Part shown: piece after piece, positions 45,824-55,193 of the stretch
Layout of the letters: each line of letters opens with the position of its first letter
Position numbering within the stretch: the first letter of the stretch is position 1
Origin: Strigomonas culicis
Taxonomy: Eukaryota; Euglenozoa; Kinetoplastea; Trypanosomatida; Trypanosomatidae
Reading direction: 5' to 3'
NCBI GenBank assembly: GCA_000482145.1
Contig: AUXH01000039.1
Location: forward strand, 1 to 59,955
DNA length: 59,955 bases
Translations under genes and position numbers: made by a program
Notes under the pieces: generated by a model
Databases searched by the model: none
Told to the model about the DNA's origin: nothing
The model's input: the letters and a program-made list of their open reading frames with translations, nothing else

Positions 45824-47200
45824 ATGTACGAGCCCATCCGAGACTACCTAGAGCAGGATGTCAATGTGCTGGTTAGCGGTGAGCGGTTGCTAGGCGAAAA
45901 GTGCGGCTGCCTGTACGGCTCCGCGGACAGTAGCCAGTACAGCCTGCTCGGCGGCGCGGTGTACAAGTCCTGCACCCCCACGAGCAAGGACATGGTGGGG
46001 CTGGGCAGCACGGCTTACTACCACCGCTACCCCCTCTATCATAGTCTGCGGCGGCTGTGGGAGGCGCCGCTGCGACTGGCCGCCCACGCGGTGGTGGCGG
46101 CCGCCTTTCTGCTGCCGGCGGTGCGCACCGTCGTGCCGTGGGCGCTGCCGCCGCTGCTTGAGCGTGAGGCGGCGGAGGCGCTCCGCCGGCAGCGCATCGC
46201 GTCGCAGCGGCCGGAGCGCGTGGTCGCCGTTGCGTGCCACCCCACGCTGCCGGTCGTCGCGGTCGTCGTCGACGAGGCGCGCAGTGACGGCGGCGCGCGG
46301 GTGTCGGTGTACGACACGACGCGCGAGGCGTGGATCTGCGTCCTTTCACACGCCTTCCAGCGCCACGTGGAGGACGTGGCGTGGCACCCGGGGGAGGAGG
46401 GGCTGCTCGCCGTCGCCTGCGAGGGCGGCGTGCTGCTGTGGTGCCTGCAGGCCCCGGAGAGCCAGCGCGGCGCGCGGAGCCTCTCCGACACAGCGGAGGC
46501 CATCTTCTACCGCGTGCACCGTCGCACGCGCACGGGCTGCCTCGCCTTCTCCTCCACGAGCGGCCAGTACCTCGCGTGCGGCAGCCGTGGCCACACGGAG
46601 CTCTGCGTGCTGGACATCGCGCAGCCGCCGCACAGCGACGACTGCGAGCTGCTGCGGCTCTCGCCCAGTCTTAGTGGCGGCATCGAGCAGCTAGTCTTCT
46701 CGGACGACGACAGCTTCATCGTGTCGCTCGTCACGAACGCGGCCGCGCTTGTGCTGGTGAGCACGGAGGCGCAGGGGCGCATGGTGACGCCCGTCGACAC
46801 CCCGTCCTGCGTGACGCAGGTCGAGAAGGCCACCGGCATCGGCATGAACTACTTCTTCCTCACGACGCGCGGGCTGGAGGGGGTGCTCGTCGCGCGCATC
46901 AACCGCCACATCGGCGTCGAGGTGGTCAGCCTCATCTCGACGGCGGTGTTCCGCGGCGTCGGGGGGCTGGTGCGCCGCATCGCCTGCAGCCGGCGGCGGC
47001 TGTGGGTGGCGGCGGAGACGGGGCACCTGCTGGTGTGCCACTACGGCGTCGCGGAGCAGCACGTCTCGCTCATCCCCGTCGGCATCGGCGAGCTGGACGT
47101 CGCCCGACTGGCGTGCTGCGGCGGGTGCAGGTTCGGCTCTCTCGTGGCCGTTGTGGAACGGGACGACTCGGTGAGCTTCATACCCTCCTACCATGCGTGA
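45824..47200 (+). CDS. AAAS: Nuclear pore protein Aladin (WD-repeat)
   Basis: ATG 45824 is used (MYEPIRDYLEQDV), giving 458 residues; the reading frame upstream has only a TTG at 45794. After about 100 residues with a hydrophobic stretch comes a WD-repeat propeller. VVAVACHPTLPVVAVVVDEA is followed by SHAFQRHVEDVAWHPG and LLAVACEGGVLLWCL. The last two match Aladin's HRLQRNVxSLAWxPL and LAVACQxxILIWxL. A following repeat (TGCLAFSSTSGQYLACGSRG) is recognisable. Aladin sits in the nuclear pore complex on the cytoplasmic side, anchored by NDC1 in animals; a kinetoplastid orthologue is known. The nonstandard N-terminus and the low conservation of later repeats make this a good but not certain call. 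Confidence 0.75.
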   Translation: MYEPIRDYLEQDVNVLVSGERLLGEKCGCLYGSADSSQYSLLGGAVYKSCTPTSKDMVGLGSTAYYHRYPLYHSLRRLWEAPLRLAAHAVVAAAFLLPAVRTVVPWALPPLLEREAAEALRRQRIASQRPERVVAVACHPTLPVVAVVVDEARSDGGARVSVYDTTREAWICVLSHAFQRHVEDVAWHPGEEGLLAVACEGGVLLWCLQAPESQRGARSLSDTAEAIFYRVHRRTRTGCLAFSSTSGQYLACGSRGHTELCVLDIAQPPHSDDCELLRLSPSLSGGIEQLVFSDDDSFIVSLVTNAAALVLVSTEAQGRMVTPVDTPSCVTQVEKATGIGMNYFFLTTRGLEGVLVARINRHIGVEVVSLISTAVFRGVGGLVRRIACSRRRLWVAAETGHLLVCHYGVAEQHVSLIPVGIGELDVARLACCGGCRFGSLVAVVERDDSVSFIPSYHA

Positions 47201-47637
47201 CGAGCAGAGGGGATGGCGGGCCGCCCGGTCCCCGAGGGGGAGCGTTTTCGCTCTACAGACATACCAATGCAACTTAAGATACATGCGTATGAATATAATG
47301 GTTGAACATCCATACATCCGTTATGGCCCTCTTGTGCTGTGATTCGTGTCTTTTCCTTCCTCTCAACACTGTTCTTGTTGGCGCTCTTGTCGCGTTGTTC
47401 TCTTGACATCTTTTTCTCTGTCTCTCTCTGTCTCTCTCTGTCTCTCTCTCGCTCCTTCTTTACATTTCCCCTTTTTCTGCTTCTTTTTGGCTGTAGGTCG
47501 GCAATCGTACGCCACTGTGAGTGCCCTATATATCCATCCCTGTATTGTGAACTGTCGTGCTCTATTGTTTTTCCAAGGGCCATCACCTTTCTTTTTTCTT
47601 TCTTTTTGCTGCTTTGTACGGCGTTGCTTCTCTAGCC
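47201..47637. other. Intergenic region, Aladin to coiled-coil protein
   Basis: A 437 bp spacer dominated from about 47340 by C/T-rich sequence with (TCTCTG)-type repeats near 47418-47455. Two AG acceptors are visible, at 47495-47496 and 47634-47635 just before the ATG. No other gene was seen. Confidence 0.5.
47402..47496 (+). promoter_or_regulatory. Predicted trans-splice acceptor for the CCDC42-like gene
   Basis: Long C/T-rich tract ending in AG 47495-47496, about 140 nt before the ATG at 47638. Confidence 0.5.
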
Positions 47638-48522
47638 ATGACCTCTGTTCTGGACAGCATCACCGCGGCCGCGAAGCTGCGGCACGCGGTGGTGGAGGTG
47701 CAGCAGGAGCTGGAGGAGAAGCGCGAGGACTACAACAGTCGCATGCTCCGCGTGCGCGAGGGCGAGGCGCAGCTGGAGAAGAGCCGCGCGGAGCTGCAGG
47801 ACACGCTCGTGCAGTACTACAAGTTCATCCAGGAGAGCGAGGTGAAGCGCAGCCGCGCCTCCAAGAAGGCGGTGCTGGAGGAGAAACAGCGCATGGAGCG
47901 CGAGGAGCAGATCGGCCGCCTGACGGAGCAGCTCGAGGAGCTGGAGCACCGGCGCGACCAGTCCAAGGAGCGCTACGAGCAGTACGCGCGCTACCAGAGC
48001 TTTCTAGAAGAGGTACTCTCGCGCAGCGAGGGCGACGAGTACCAGGAGCCGCGCGACATCATCCAGCGGTGGATGACGCTGCAGGACAACACGAAGGTGC
48101 TGCAGAAGCGCAAGACGCAGCTGGAGGAGGATTTGCTGCGCAACAAGAACTCGCTCGGCGTCGCGCGGCAGCGGCGCGACAACGAGAACGTGGCCCTGCA
48201 GAACCAGCTCAACGAGCTGCAGATGACGCTAGAAAACCTGCAGAAGTCCATCAAGCTGAAGCAGGACGAGCTGGAGCGCCGCATCAAGCAGAAGAGCTCG
48301 ACATCGCGCATCATCAGCCACCTCAGCGTGGCCACGAAGAACCTCCACGACCGCTGCATCCTCTGGACCTCCAAGTACTCCGGCCGCGGCAGGGGCGAGG
48401 CGCGCAAGGAGGACGCGCTGCACCAGCTCGGCATCATCGGCAACTGCCTCGAGGACTTCCAGGCAATTGTACTGACGCACAACGAGCAGGCGCGCGAGGC
48501 GGCCGTCGGCAAGCTCAGCTGA
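47638..48522 (+). CDS. CCDC42/CFAP73-like coiled-coil protein
   Basis: From ATG 47638 (MTSVLDSITAAAKLRHAVV) the protein has 294 residues, almost wholly coiled coil. The run LVQYYKFIQESEVKRSRASK, then KERYEQYARYQSFLEEVLSR, then DIIQRWMTLQDNTKVL fits the DUF4200 domain of CCDC42/CFAP73 proteins, in which F.KF...E..KR.RA.KKA, Y..Y...L..V and D...R...L...N..L recur in this order. CFAP73 (MIA2 in Chlamydomonas) belongs to the modifier-of-inner-arms complex of the axoneme; CCDC42 is needed for sperm tails. A flagellar role is therefore likely. The start is supported by the pyrimidine tract and AG just upstream, whereas residues read before it are leader-like. Confidence 0.75.
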   Translation: MTSVLDSITAAAKLRHAVVEVQQELEEKREDYNSRMLRVREGEAQLEKSRAELQDTLVQYYKFIQESEVKRSRASKKAVLEEKQRMEREEQIGRLTEQLEELEHRRDQSKERYEQYARYQSFLEEVLSRSEGDEYQEPRDIIQRWMTLQDNTKVLQKRKTQLEEDLLRNKNSLGVARQRRDNENVALQNQLNELQMTLENLQKSIKLKQDELERRIKQKSSTSRIISHLSVATKNLHDRCILWTSKYSGRGRGEARKEDALHQLGIIGNCLEDFQAIVLTHNEQAREAAVGKLS

Positions 48523-48829
48523 GCGGCCCGCGCAGCAACACAGCGCGTGGTGCGACTCCACGCGCTGTACATGTATTTACTACTTGATTGTACTTATGCA
48601 ATGAACATCCCAACAGCTAGCATCGTATTGACTCTCCGCATGTGCCACTATGAGCGACCTGACCTTCTCCCCTTTCATGGCGCAATGCATAACACCGCTC
48701 CCCCCTCCCCTCTCTCTCTTCTTCTTTCTTGTTTGGCAGTCGCAAAGACACTATCCGTTTGAAATACTCGTGCAGTCCTCCCCCCTCTTGTTGCTGCCTC
48801 TTCCGCTCCCTCCCTCGCCCACGACGGCG
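48523..48829. other. Intergenic region, CCDC42-like to RING protein
   Basis: A 307 bp spacer with a strong pyrimidine tract. The in-frame Mets before 48830 lie in leader-like sequence, so the protein is taken to start at 48830. Confidence 0.5.
48691..48739 (+). promoter_or_regulatory. Predicted trans-splice acceptor for the RING gene
   Basis: C/T-rich tract 48691-48735 ending in AG 48738-48739, 91 nt before the ATG at 48830. Upstream Mets in the frame would be excluded by splicing here. Confidence 0.55.
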
Positions 48830-49732
48830 ATGCCCTTTCAGCCGATCTGCCTCATCTGTCTGGGTGACTGCAGTCCGGAGGGGTGTCTCACGTCCTGCAA
48901 CCACTTCTTCTGCGCCAGCTGCGCGCGGCGGCTCCCGCCGCACGCGGTGCCGTGCCCCATCTGCCGCCGCCCCTTCCAGACGGTGAAGCTCGCCGCCCCG
49001 CAGGTGCAGGGGCTGCTGCAGGACACGGAGGATCAGGTTGCCAAGGCGATGAAGGTCTGCGGTGCCCAGCGCAGTCACCAGCAGCAGATCATCAGCCGCA
49101 TGCGCGAGGCGGTCAAGCTCCTCAACAAGAAGTACCAAACGTCAGAGATGAACCTGACGCAGCTCCAGCAGCACCTGCGGCAGGCGCAGGAGAGCATCCA
49201 CGAGCTGCAGCGGCAGCTGCAGGAGCGCACCGCGCAGCTCGCGGACGCGCGACAGCAGTTGCAGCAGCAGCAGCAGCGGCCGCCATCACCGTCGCAGCCG
49301 TGGGCTGTGAGCGGCTCGCCGATGCACCACCAGCTGGGCTGGTCAGCCACGTCCAACATCACCACGAAGCGCAGCCGGCACGCGGCGGAGCCGGCACACG
49401 GCGGTAGATACATGCAGTCGGCTGCGTCGCCGCCCGGCACGCCGCGCGGGGCGGACCCGTACGGGCACCCCGGCGCGCAGCCCGGCACGCCGCGCGGGGC
49501 GCCGCCGGCCGCCAGCCCGCGCGCCGCGCTGACGCCCAACACGTGCATGCGGTCGCTGCAGCCGCAGCCCTCCACGCACAGCGCGGAGCAGAGCATCTTT
49601 CACCTCTCCACTCCGCTGATACACACGCTCAACGGCGCCGCCAAGTCACCGCCGGGGCCGCACCGAGCGGTGCCCCACGGGCACGGCGCGGACGGCTCCA
49701 GGGCGCAGGGCACCGCTGGACGCGGGCTCTGA
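48830..49732 (+). CDS. RING-finger protein with Zip3/HEI10/RNF212-like layout
   Basis: The 300-residue protein opens with a complete C3HC4 RING: C7-x2-C10, C23-x-H25, C28-x2-C31, C42-x2-C45. It then has QTVKLAAPQVQGLLQDTEDQ, a coiled coil to about 150 (HQQQIISRMREAVKLL, then Q/L-rich heptads) and a disordered Pro/Gly/Ser tail. A N-terminal RING, a short linker whose residues recall the L-x(n)-F/L-xD segment of the family, one coiled coil and a Ser/Pro-rich tail are the hallmarks of Zip3/HEI10/RNF212, SUMO or ubiquitin E3 ligases that mark meiotic crossover sites. The tail has a repeated PGTPRGA motif (about 201-223). A generic RING ubiquitin ligase is the alternative. Confidence 0.55.
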   Translation: MPFQPICLICLGDCSPEGCLTSCNHFFCASCARRLPPHAVPCPICRRPFQTVKLAAPQVQGLLQDTEDQVAKAMKVCGAQRSHQQQIISRMREAVKLLNKKYQTSEMNLTQLQQHLRQAQESIHELQRQLQERTAQLADARQQLQQQQQRPPSPSQPWAVSGSPMHHQLGWSATSNITTKRSRHAAEPAHGGRYMQSAASPPGTPRGADPYGHPGAQPGTPRGAPPAASPRAALTPNTCMRSLQPQPSTHSAEQSIFHLSTPLIHTLNGAAKSPPGPHRAVPHGHGADGSRAQGTAGRGL

Positions 49733-50259
49733 CTCACCCCGTTTTTTTTTTTTAGAACTCTCTTTGAGTTTTTTTTTTCTAATTCTGCTCTTTCTTTTTT
49801 GCATAGGCTGCGCTGTTGTATGATCAACACTGCTATTTCCCGCTTACTCTCCACTGATACAGAAATCTAGCGCACATGTAGATGCGCACACGGTAGCTAA
49901 CTTTACAACTCGATCTCTCTCTGGTGTTCTAGATGACAATTAACAGTCACATCTTCTTTTGTTTTTTTTGTTCGCCTCATCCTCTTCTGCCTTCTCTCGC
50001 CCCCCCCCCTCTCCCTTCTACTCGGCCACACACGCCAGAGCACGCACAGAGCTACAGCAGAAGGTGAAGCGCCCACGTTTGGACAGTGCGCAGCTTTGCC
50101 GTCCGCGGTCTCCACAGGAGCTTTCCTTTGCGGTGTGCCCGTGCGATTATTCTACTTGTCCTTCTTTTGCCATACCGAATCGACTCTATTGCGGCTGCGG
50201 CACCGACCATCCGTCCATCCCCTCCCTTGCCTCCCTCCCGTTGTTAGGTCCACTCGCCG
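49733..50259. other. Intergenic region, RING protein to first FYVE-like lipase
   Basis: A 527 bp spacer with T-runs at 49742-49753 and 49770-49778, a C-run near 50000-50009, and a pyrimidine tract for the next gene. No further gene was seen. Confidence 0.5.
49985..50038 (+). promoter_or_regulatory. Predicted trans-splice acceptor for the first FYVE-like lipase
   Basis: C/T-rich tract including a C-run (about 50000-50009), ending at AG 50037-50038. The ATG at 50260 is about 220 nt downstream, giving a long 5' UTR. Confidence 0.4.
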
Positions 50260-52197
50260 ATGGCGGAAGAAGACCCTTCGACGGCTCCTGCCGTCCGCAT
50301 GGATGAGGTCATTGGCAGCTTCCGCTACACCCACTCGCAGCCGCAGTGGCGCGACGCCCTCCGCTGCGACGGCGCGGTGGCCATCGTGCGGCGCGGGCGG
50401 CTGGCGCCGCAGCGCGTGTGCGCGACGTGCACCTTCGCAAAGGAGGGCTGCGCGTGCCGGCGGTGCGGCGTGTGCGGCGGCGGCGTGCGGCGCGGCACGC
50501 GACACCACTGCCGGCAGTGCTGGCGGCCCGTCTGCGGCGGCTGCTGGACGAAACGCCGCTATGTGCACATGCTGGGCCCGCCGCTGCGCGTGTGCAGCCG
50601 CTGCGCCGTGCCGTGGGCGCTCGCGAACCTGTGCAAGCGGGAGGAGCGCGGGCTGCTCTGGGGCCTGTACGCGCTGCGCCGCGCGGGCGAGATGCCGTGC
50701 CTCTGCATCGCGCCGGGCTGCGCCACGCTGACGTACAACGCGCGCTGCGACGCGTGCGGCCTGCCGACCGTCATGACGCAGCCGCACGTGGAGCGGCTGG
50801 TGCGCGCGGGCGGGGCGACGCCGGCGCAGCTGGACCAGGTGCGGCTGCTGGACGGCTTGCAGCTGTCCCTGCGCACGGCCGCCGCCGCCGCCTACGGCGA
50901 CGCGGAGGTGGAGCGCACATTCCGCGGCTGTTTCAAACACTACGAGGAGGCGGACGCCTTCCGCGGCGTCGCCGGCACGCGCGAGGCGCAGCACATCCTG
51001 CTGTCCATGGTCGCGGCGGCGACCGCCTACGAGTACGGCAGCGCGCCCAGCATCTCGCTCGCGCTGTCGGACGTGCCCTACGCGCGGCTGCTGCGCATGC
51101 ACTCGAGCCAGCCGCGCTACACCATCATGGAGGCGCCGGGGCGGGTGAAGTTCATCGCCTTCGCGGGCACGCACAACTGGCGCACGCGCTGGGTGGACCT
51201 GCACTTCGCGCAAACAACGCTGACGGAGTGGCGCGACGTCGTCGAGGCGACCACGTGCGGCGGCGACGGCGGCGCGCCCCTGCCGGTCCACGGTGGCGTG
51301 CGCAAGGTGTGGGAGTACAAGGTGCACCGCGGCTTCTTACAGGAGGCGCGCGAGACGGGTCTGCCGCTCGACGCGCTCGCGGAGGACGTGCGCCGCGGCT
51401 ACCGCCTCGTGCTGTCCGGCCACTCCCTCGGCGGCGCGGTCGCGCAGCTGCTGACGCTGGAGCTGCTGGAGCGGCACGGCGGCGTGTTCGCCGCGGCGGA
51501 GGCGGGCGGGCGGCTGGCGCTGCAGTGCGTGTCGCTCGGCTCGCCGCTGCTGGGCAACTACCAGCTCGTGGACCACGTGGAGCGGGCCGGCTGGGGCCGC
51601 TACTTCCACCACTTTGTGTACCGCACGGACGTGGTGCCGCGCCTCAGCTGCGGCGACGAGCTGGTGTGGGACAGCGTGGCCGCCGTCACGCAGCGCGTCG
51701 CGACGGTGTACCGCAACGTACAGGACTGGTTCCGCTGGCGCGCGCAGGAGCAGCCGGCCTCGGCGGCCGACGCGGCGGATGCGGAGGACGCCGCGGCGGG
51801 GCACGCGCTCGGCCAGTACGTCGACACCGCCATCCGCACCGGCCGCGACGTGCTCGTGCGCGAGGAGGACCGCGAGCCGACGTCGCAGGACCTCGCCGAC
51901 AGGGAGGCGGACCTCGAGGAGGCGCTGCGCCACCCGAGCGCGCGCCGCCCGTCCGATACCGCTACGCTGCAACAGGCGCTAACAGAGTGCCACTCGCGCC
52001 GCATGCATCGCCGCTTCGCCTGTTTCGGGCGCTACCACTTCCTGGAGTTCGGCTCCACCGGCTACGCGTCGACCGACCACTCGGAGACGGCGTTCGGCGT
52101 GCTGAAGCAGGGCTGCGACATGGAGACGCGGCTGCTGGACCATTCCGTCTCGTCGTACAACCGCGGCGTCATGCTGCACCTGTACGGCAAGCGCTAG
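50260..52197 (+). CDS. FYVE-like zinc finger + class 3 lipase
   Basis: The 645-residue protein has two parts. The N-terminal part (about 48-115) is a FYVE-related zinc finger: CATC, CRRCGVC, RHHCRQCWRPVCGGC and VCSRC. R-HHCRxC is the FYVE core, but the WxxD motif before it is absent, so PI3P binding is uncertain. A second cysteine-rich motif follows (CIAPGC...CDACG, about 148-168). The rest is a class 3 lipase: FIAFAGTHNW, VHRGFL, GHSLGG with Ser389, D457 in YRTDVVPR, and H628 in LDHSVSSYNRG. The Ser-Asp-His triad is therefore complete. Probable substrates are acylglycerols or phospholipids at endosomal membranes (inference). It is paired with a divergent paralogue downstream. Confidence 0.85.
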   Translation: MAEEDPSTAPAVRMDEVIGSFRYTHSQPQWRDALRCDGAVAIVRRGRLAPQRVCATCTFAKEGCACRRCGVCGGGVRRGTRHHCRQCWRPVCGGCWTKRRYVHMLGPPLRVCSRCAVPWALANLCKREERGLLWGLYALRRAGEMPCLCIAPGCATLTYNARCDACGLPTVMTQPHVERLVRAGGATPAQLDQVRLLDGLQLSLRTAAAAAYGDAEVERTFRGCFKHYEEADAFRGVAGTREAQHILLSMVAAATAYEYGSAPSISLALSDVPYARLLRMHSSQPRYTIMEAPGRVKFIAFAGTHNWRTRWVDLHFAQTTLTEWRDVVEATTCGGDGGAPLPVHGGVRKVWEYKVHRGFLQEARETGLPLDALAEDVRRGYRLVLSGHSLGGAVAQLLTLELLERHGGVFAAAEAGGRLALQCVSLGSPLLGNYQLVDHVERAGWGRYFHHFVYRTDVVPRLSCGDELVWDSVAAVTQRVATVYRNVQDWFRWRAQEQPASAADAADAEDAAAGHALGQYVDTAIRTGRDVLVREEDREPTSQDLADREADLEEALRHPSARRPSDTATLQQALTECHSRRMHRRFACFGRYHFLEFGSTGYASTDHSETAFGVLKQGCDMETRLLDHSVSSYNRGVMLHLYGKR

Positions 52198-52202
52198 TAC
52201 AT

Positions 52203-52224
52203 ACACACACACACACACACACAC
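52203..52224. repeat. (AC)n microsatellite
   Basis: About 11 AC units starting six bases after the first lipase stop codon, in its 3' UTR. Confidence 0.9.
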
Positions 52225-52434
52225 GTCATCGATCATTATGCTTGACATCGGATATCTGAGGTTACCTTTCCTTATTATCTACTTCAACCTTACTGTTCTT
52301 TCTTTGCCCTGAAATGAAGTGTGTTGCTTGCAGAAAACAATAGTAACAGGAATAAGAACCATCAACGAACGAACTAAACACCACTTTCGTTTCACCCTCC
52401 ACTTTCTTTTCTTCTCCCTCGTTTCTGAAAAGTT

Positions 52435-52494
52435 AGTTTTTTATTGTGTTTTTTTTTCTCTACTATTAATATCGTTTTTTTTTCAAAACCTTAG
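52435..52494 (+). promoter_or_regulatory. Predicted trans-splice acceptor for the second FYVE-like lipase
   Basis: T/C-rich tracts 52436-52484 ending at AG 52493-52494, 49 nt before the ATG at 52543. Confidence 0.6.
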
Positions 52495-52542
52495 AGTCTT
52501 TTTTTTTCCCCTTTATAGTTGCTACGTCGTGCACGAGCGACG

Positions 52543-54663
52543 ATGAAGCAAATCGGCGAGCTGCTGCGGCACGACAAGCGCGCGAAGAATGAGGAGAAGG
52601 CGCCACCCGCAGAGAACGACACGAGCAGCTCTGACACGTCATCAGAGAGCTCCGTGTCGAAGATCAACAACACCTCGCAGAACAAGGCGCCCGTCCCTGT
52701 GCAGTTCAGCTGCTACTTGGGCGGCGGTGAGGGCCGCTGCCGCGACTGCGGGCTGCTGCGCAAGGCGTGCACCTGCCACCACTGCCGCGTGTGCGGCATC
52801 TACATCTTCACGCTGCGCTCGCGGCACCACTGCCGGCGCTGCTGGCGCGCGGTGTGCCCCGCCTGCAGCGGCCACCAGCTGACGAACGAGTTCGTCGTGG
52901 GCACGCGGAGCCGCACCTGCGCCACCTGCGCGGTGCCGGCCGGCCTCATGCTGACGCTCGGCGTCACGGACACGTACGCGTGCGCCGCGCGCGAGGCGTC
53001 GCTCGCCGTCGTGTCGATCGGACTCGACTTCCGATGGGGCCTGTACGCGCTGGGCTGCGCGGTCGAGCCGGCGCCGCGCTGCTGCACGAACCCCTCCTGC
53101 AGCGCGCCCTTCACGCTCGCGGACAACTGCCGCAAGTGCACGATGCCGACCGTGACCACCGCGCGCCACGCGACACGCAGTGTGGCGCTGCGCGACCTGG
53201 AGCCGCCCGTGCGGGAGCCGCTCATCGCGACGGAGGCCGCGGTGCGGGAGCACCGCAGCACGCTCGTGCGCGTGATGGAGATCGGCGGCGTCGACAAGGC
53301 CTTCAGCGAGCACCTCCCGCGCGCGCTCGACCGCGGCGCGCTGCACGGCGCGCGGGCCGACAGCCGCACCGCGCGCAAGCTGGTGCTGAGCGCCGTCGCG
53401 GCCGACCTCGCGAACGAGTACCACGGGCTGCCGCACATCAGCCTCGCCATGAGCGACGCCCCCTTCGCGCGGCTGCTCGCCATCACGCGCGTAGAGAAGG
53501 CCTTCACGATGCTGGAGAGCCCGGGCGGCGTGTGCTACGTCGCGTTCCCGCACATCTACAACCGCAAGCGCATGTCGGAGATGCTGTCCGCGGAGCTCAC
53601 GCGGCGCGAGGTGTGGGCGACGGCCGACAGCCACTCCATCGGCGTGCTGCTGGAGGACCAGCGCAGCGAGACCATACGGGTGCTGACGGAGAAGGTGGGC
53701 GAGTGCCGCATCCAGCGCGCGCTGCTCGCCTATGTGGAGGGGGACGTGGCCATCCAAGACCTGATGGCCACCGTCCTGGAGAAGGCGCGGGGCGGCACCG
53801 ACATCGTCCTCTGCGGCCACTCCCTCGGCGGGTCCATCGCCACGGTGGTCGCCGCGAAGCTGTTCCTGGAGAACACCGCCACGGCGCGGGACCGCATGCT
53901 CTGCGTCACCTTCGGCGCCCCGCTTGTGGCGGACGACGGCCTCACCAACCTCATCCAGACCCACCGCCTCACGCCCAAGTTCCAGCACTTCGTGTACGGC
54001 GGCGACCTGCTGCCGCGCTTCGCCTTCCTCACGTCCTTCATGGACTCGGGCGCGATGCCGACCGGCACGGAGACGGAGGCGGGCGGCGCGGGGCTCGCCA
54101 TGGTGGAGGTGCTGGACCGGGTCCTCGGCTGGTGCGCGCTCAACCTCCCGTCGCTCAGCACGCCGGCCATGCAGTTCATGAAGCAGCTGGCCGACAAGAA
54201 GCGGAAGGCGCCCTGGAAGAGCAAGACGAAGGACGGCAGGGAGCGCCGCGACAGCGTACAGGAGGCATCGGAGGCCGCCGCGGCCGCCTTCGACCAGCCG
54301 GAGTGCGTCGGCAGCGCGGGCGATCTCTTCGCCGCGGCGCGCGAGCCCTTCGGGAACAACTGCGCCGCGCGGAGGTTTGTGGCGGTCGGCCCCGACGGCG
54401 CGGCGGCGGAGGGGGCCCCGCCGCTGCCGCACGGCGACCGCGTGCGCTTCGCGTCGGAGGCGAACCGCAAGCTGCAGACCTTCGACCCCGTCGGCGCGTA
54501 CAACTTCCTGCAGACGGCCGGCAGCGCGTACAGCTACGCGGACAACCCCTTCGAGATCATCGGCATCCTCTCGGACAGCACCCAGGTGCGGGTGCGGCTG
54601 GCGGACCACCTCATGCCTAGCTACATCCGGGCCCTGACGGAGTATCTCCACTCTGCGGCATGA
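52543..54663 (+). CDS. FYVE-like zinc finger + class 3 lipase, divergent paralogue
   Basis: From ATG 52543 the protein has 706 residues; an in-frame TTG at 52519 is unlikely. It shares the layout of the upstream gene: a FYVE-like finger (CRDCG, CHHCRVCG, RHHCRRCWRAVCPAC, CATC, about 65-130), a CTNPSC...CRKC motif (about 184-200), and a lipase with GHSLGG (Ser427), D488 in YGGDLLPR and H689 in ADHLMPSYIRA. The triad is intact, yet two canonical lipase segments are degraded: the FxGTxxW of the first copy is replaced by VAFPHIYNRKR, and the VHxGF motif is absent. It therefore looks like a diverged copy with altered substrate or reduced activity. The N-terminal 50 residues are a charged Ser/Thr/Glu extension absent from the first copy. 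Confidence 0.8.
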   Translation: MKQIGELLRHDKRAKNEEKAPPAENDTSSSDTSSESSVSKINNTSQNKAPVPVQFSCYLGGGEGRCRDCGLLRKACTCHHCRVCGIYIFTLRSRHHCRRCWRAVCPACSGHQLTNEFVVGTRSRTCATCAVPAGLMLTLGVTDTYACAAREASLAVVSIGLDFRWGLYALGCAVEPAPRCCTNPSCSAPFTLADNCRKCTMPTVTTARHATRSVALRDLEPPVREPLIATEAAVREHRSTLVRVMEIGGVDKAFSEHLPRALDRGALHGARADSRTARKLVLSAVAADLANEYHGLPHISLAMSDAPFARLLAITRVEKAFTMLESPGGVCYVAFPHIYNRKRMSEMLSAELTRREVWATADSHSIGVLLEDQRSETIRVLTEKVGECRIQRALLAYVEGDVAIQDLMATVLEKARGGTDIVLCGHSLGGSIATVVAAKLFLENTATARDRMLCVTFGAPLVADDGLTNLIQTHRLTPKFQHFVYGGDLLPRFAFLTSFMDSGAMPTGTETEAGGAGLAMVEVLDRVLGWCALNLPSLSTPAMQFMKQLADKKRKAPWKSKTKDGRERRDSVQEASEAAAAAFDQPECVGSAGDLFAAAREPFGNNCAARRFVAVGPDGAAAEGAPPLPHGDRVRFASEANRKLQTFDPVGAYNFLQTAGSAYSYADNPFEIIGILSDSTQVRVRLADHLMPSYIRALTEYLHSAA

Positions 54664-55050
54664 GAGGTGGGGGTGGCGCGTCGCTCACCTTTTCCTTTGT
54701 TTGCGCATTGTAAAATCTTGTCTTACATTTGTGATTCCTCATTATCACTTTCTCTGAGAGGAAACCGTCGTCAAAACTTAATGTCGAATAATGAATACAT
54801 AACATAGATTAATACAAGAGAAAAAGGTATAACCAAAAAAAAAACTCAACAAAACTTCTACGCAACGTGTTTCCTTTTTTGGTTCTCTTTTTTTTCTTCA
54901 ATCGTTTTTCTGCATAGGAGTTCTGCGTCAAACACAGTTCCCTTCTACTCTCCCAGAAGCTGTTCTGGAGGATGGAAATCTTTTGCCACTTGATTCCTAG
55001 ACGGTGCTTGTGCACTGCCTTAGCGACTGTGCGTGCTTTTTATTTACTTC

Positions 55051-55100
55051 CCATTTACTTTTTGTTTTCTTTTCTTCTTTTCCTCTTTTATACGTTGTAG
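55051..55100 (+). promoter_or_regulatory. Possible trans-splice acceptor for the 221-residue protein gene
   Basis: C/T-rich tract ending at AG 55099-55100, about 330 nt upstream of the ATG at 55432. A second T-rich tract (about 55380-55425) lies just before the ATG but lacks a clear AG. Confidence 0.35.
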
Positions 55101-55164
55101 ATTAAGAAAAAAGAAAAGACACAAATGAAAACACGAGACAGTGATGAAGAGTCATCCACGCTAC

Positions 55165-55193
55165 AAAAACAAAAAACAAAAAACAAAAAAAAG
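55165..55193. repeat. CAAAAAA-type short tandem repeat
   Basis: Three to four irregular CA5-7 units in a row in the spacer between the second lipase and the next gene. Confidence 0.8.

Larger units (their letters stand above)
52198..52542. other. Spacer between the two FYVE-like lipases
   Basis: A 345 bp spacer with the (AC)n tract at its start, then AT- and T-rich DNA with the acceptor for the second copy. It shows no clear similarity to the spacer upstream of the first copy, apart from pyrimidine richness. Confidence 0.5.
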
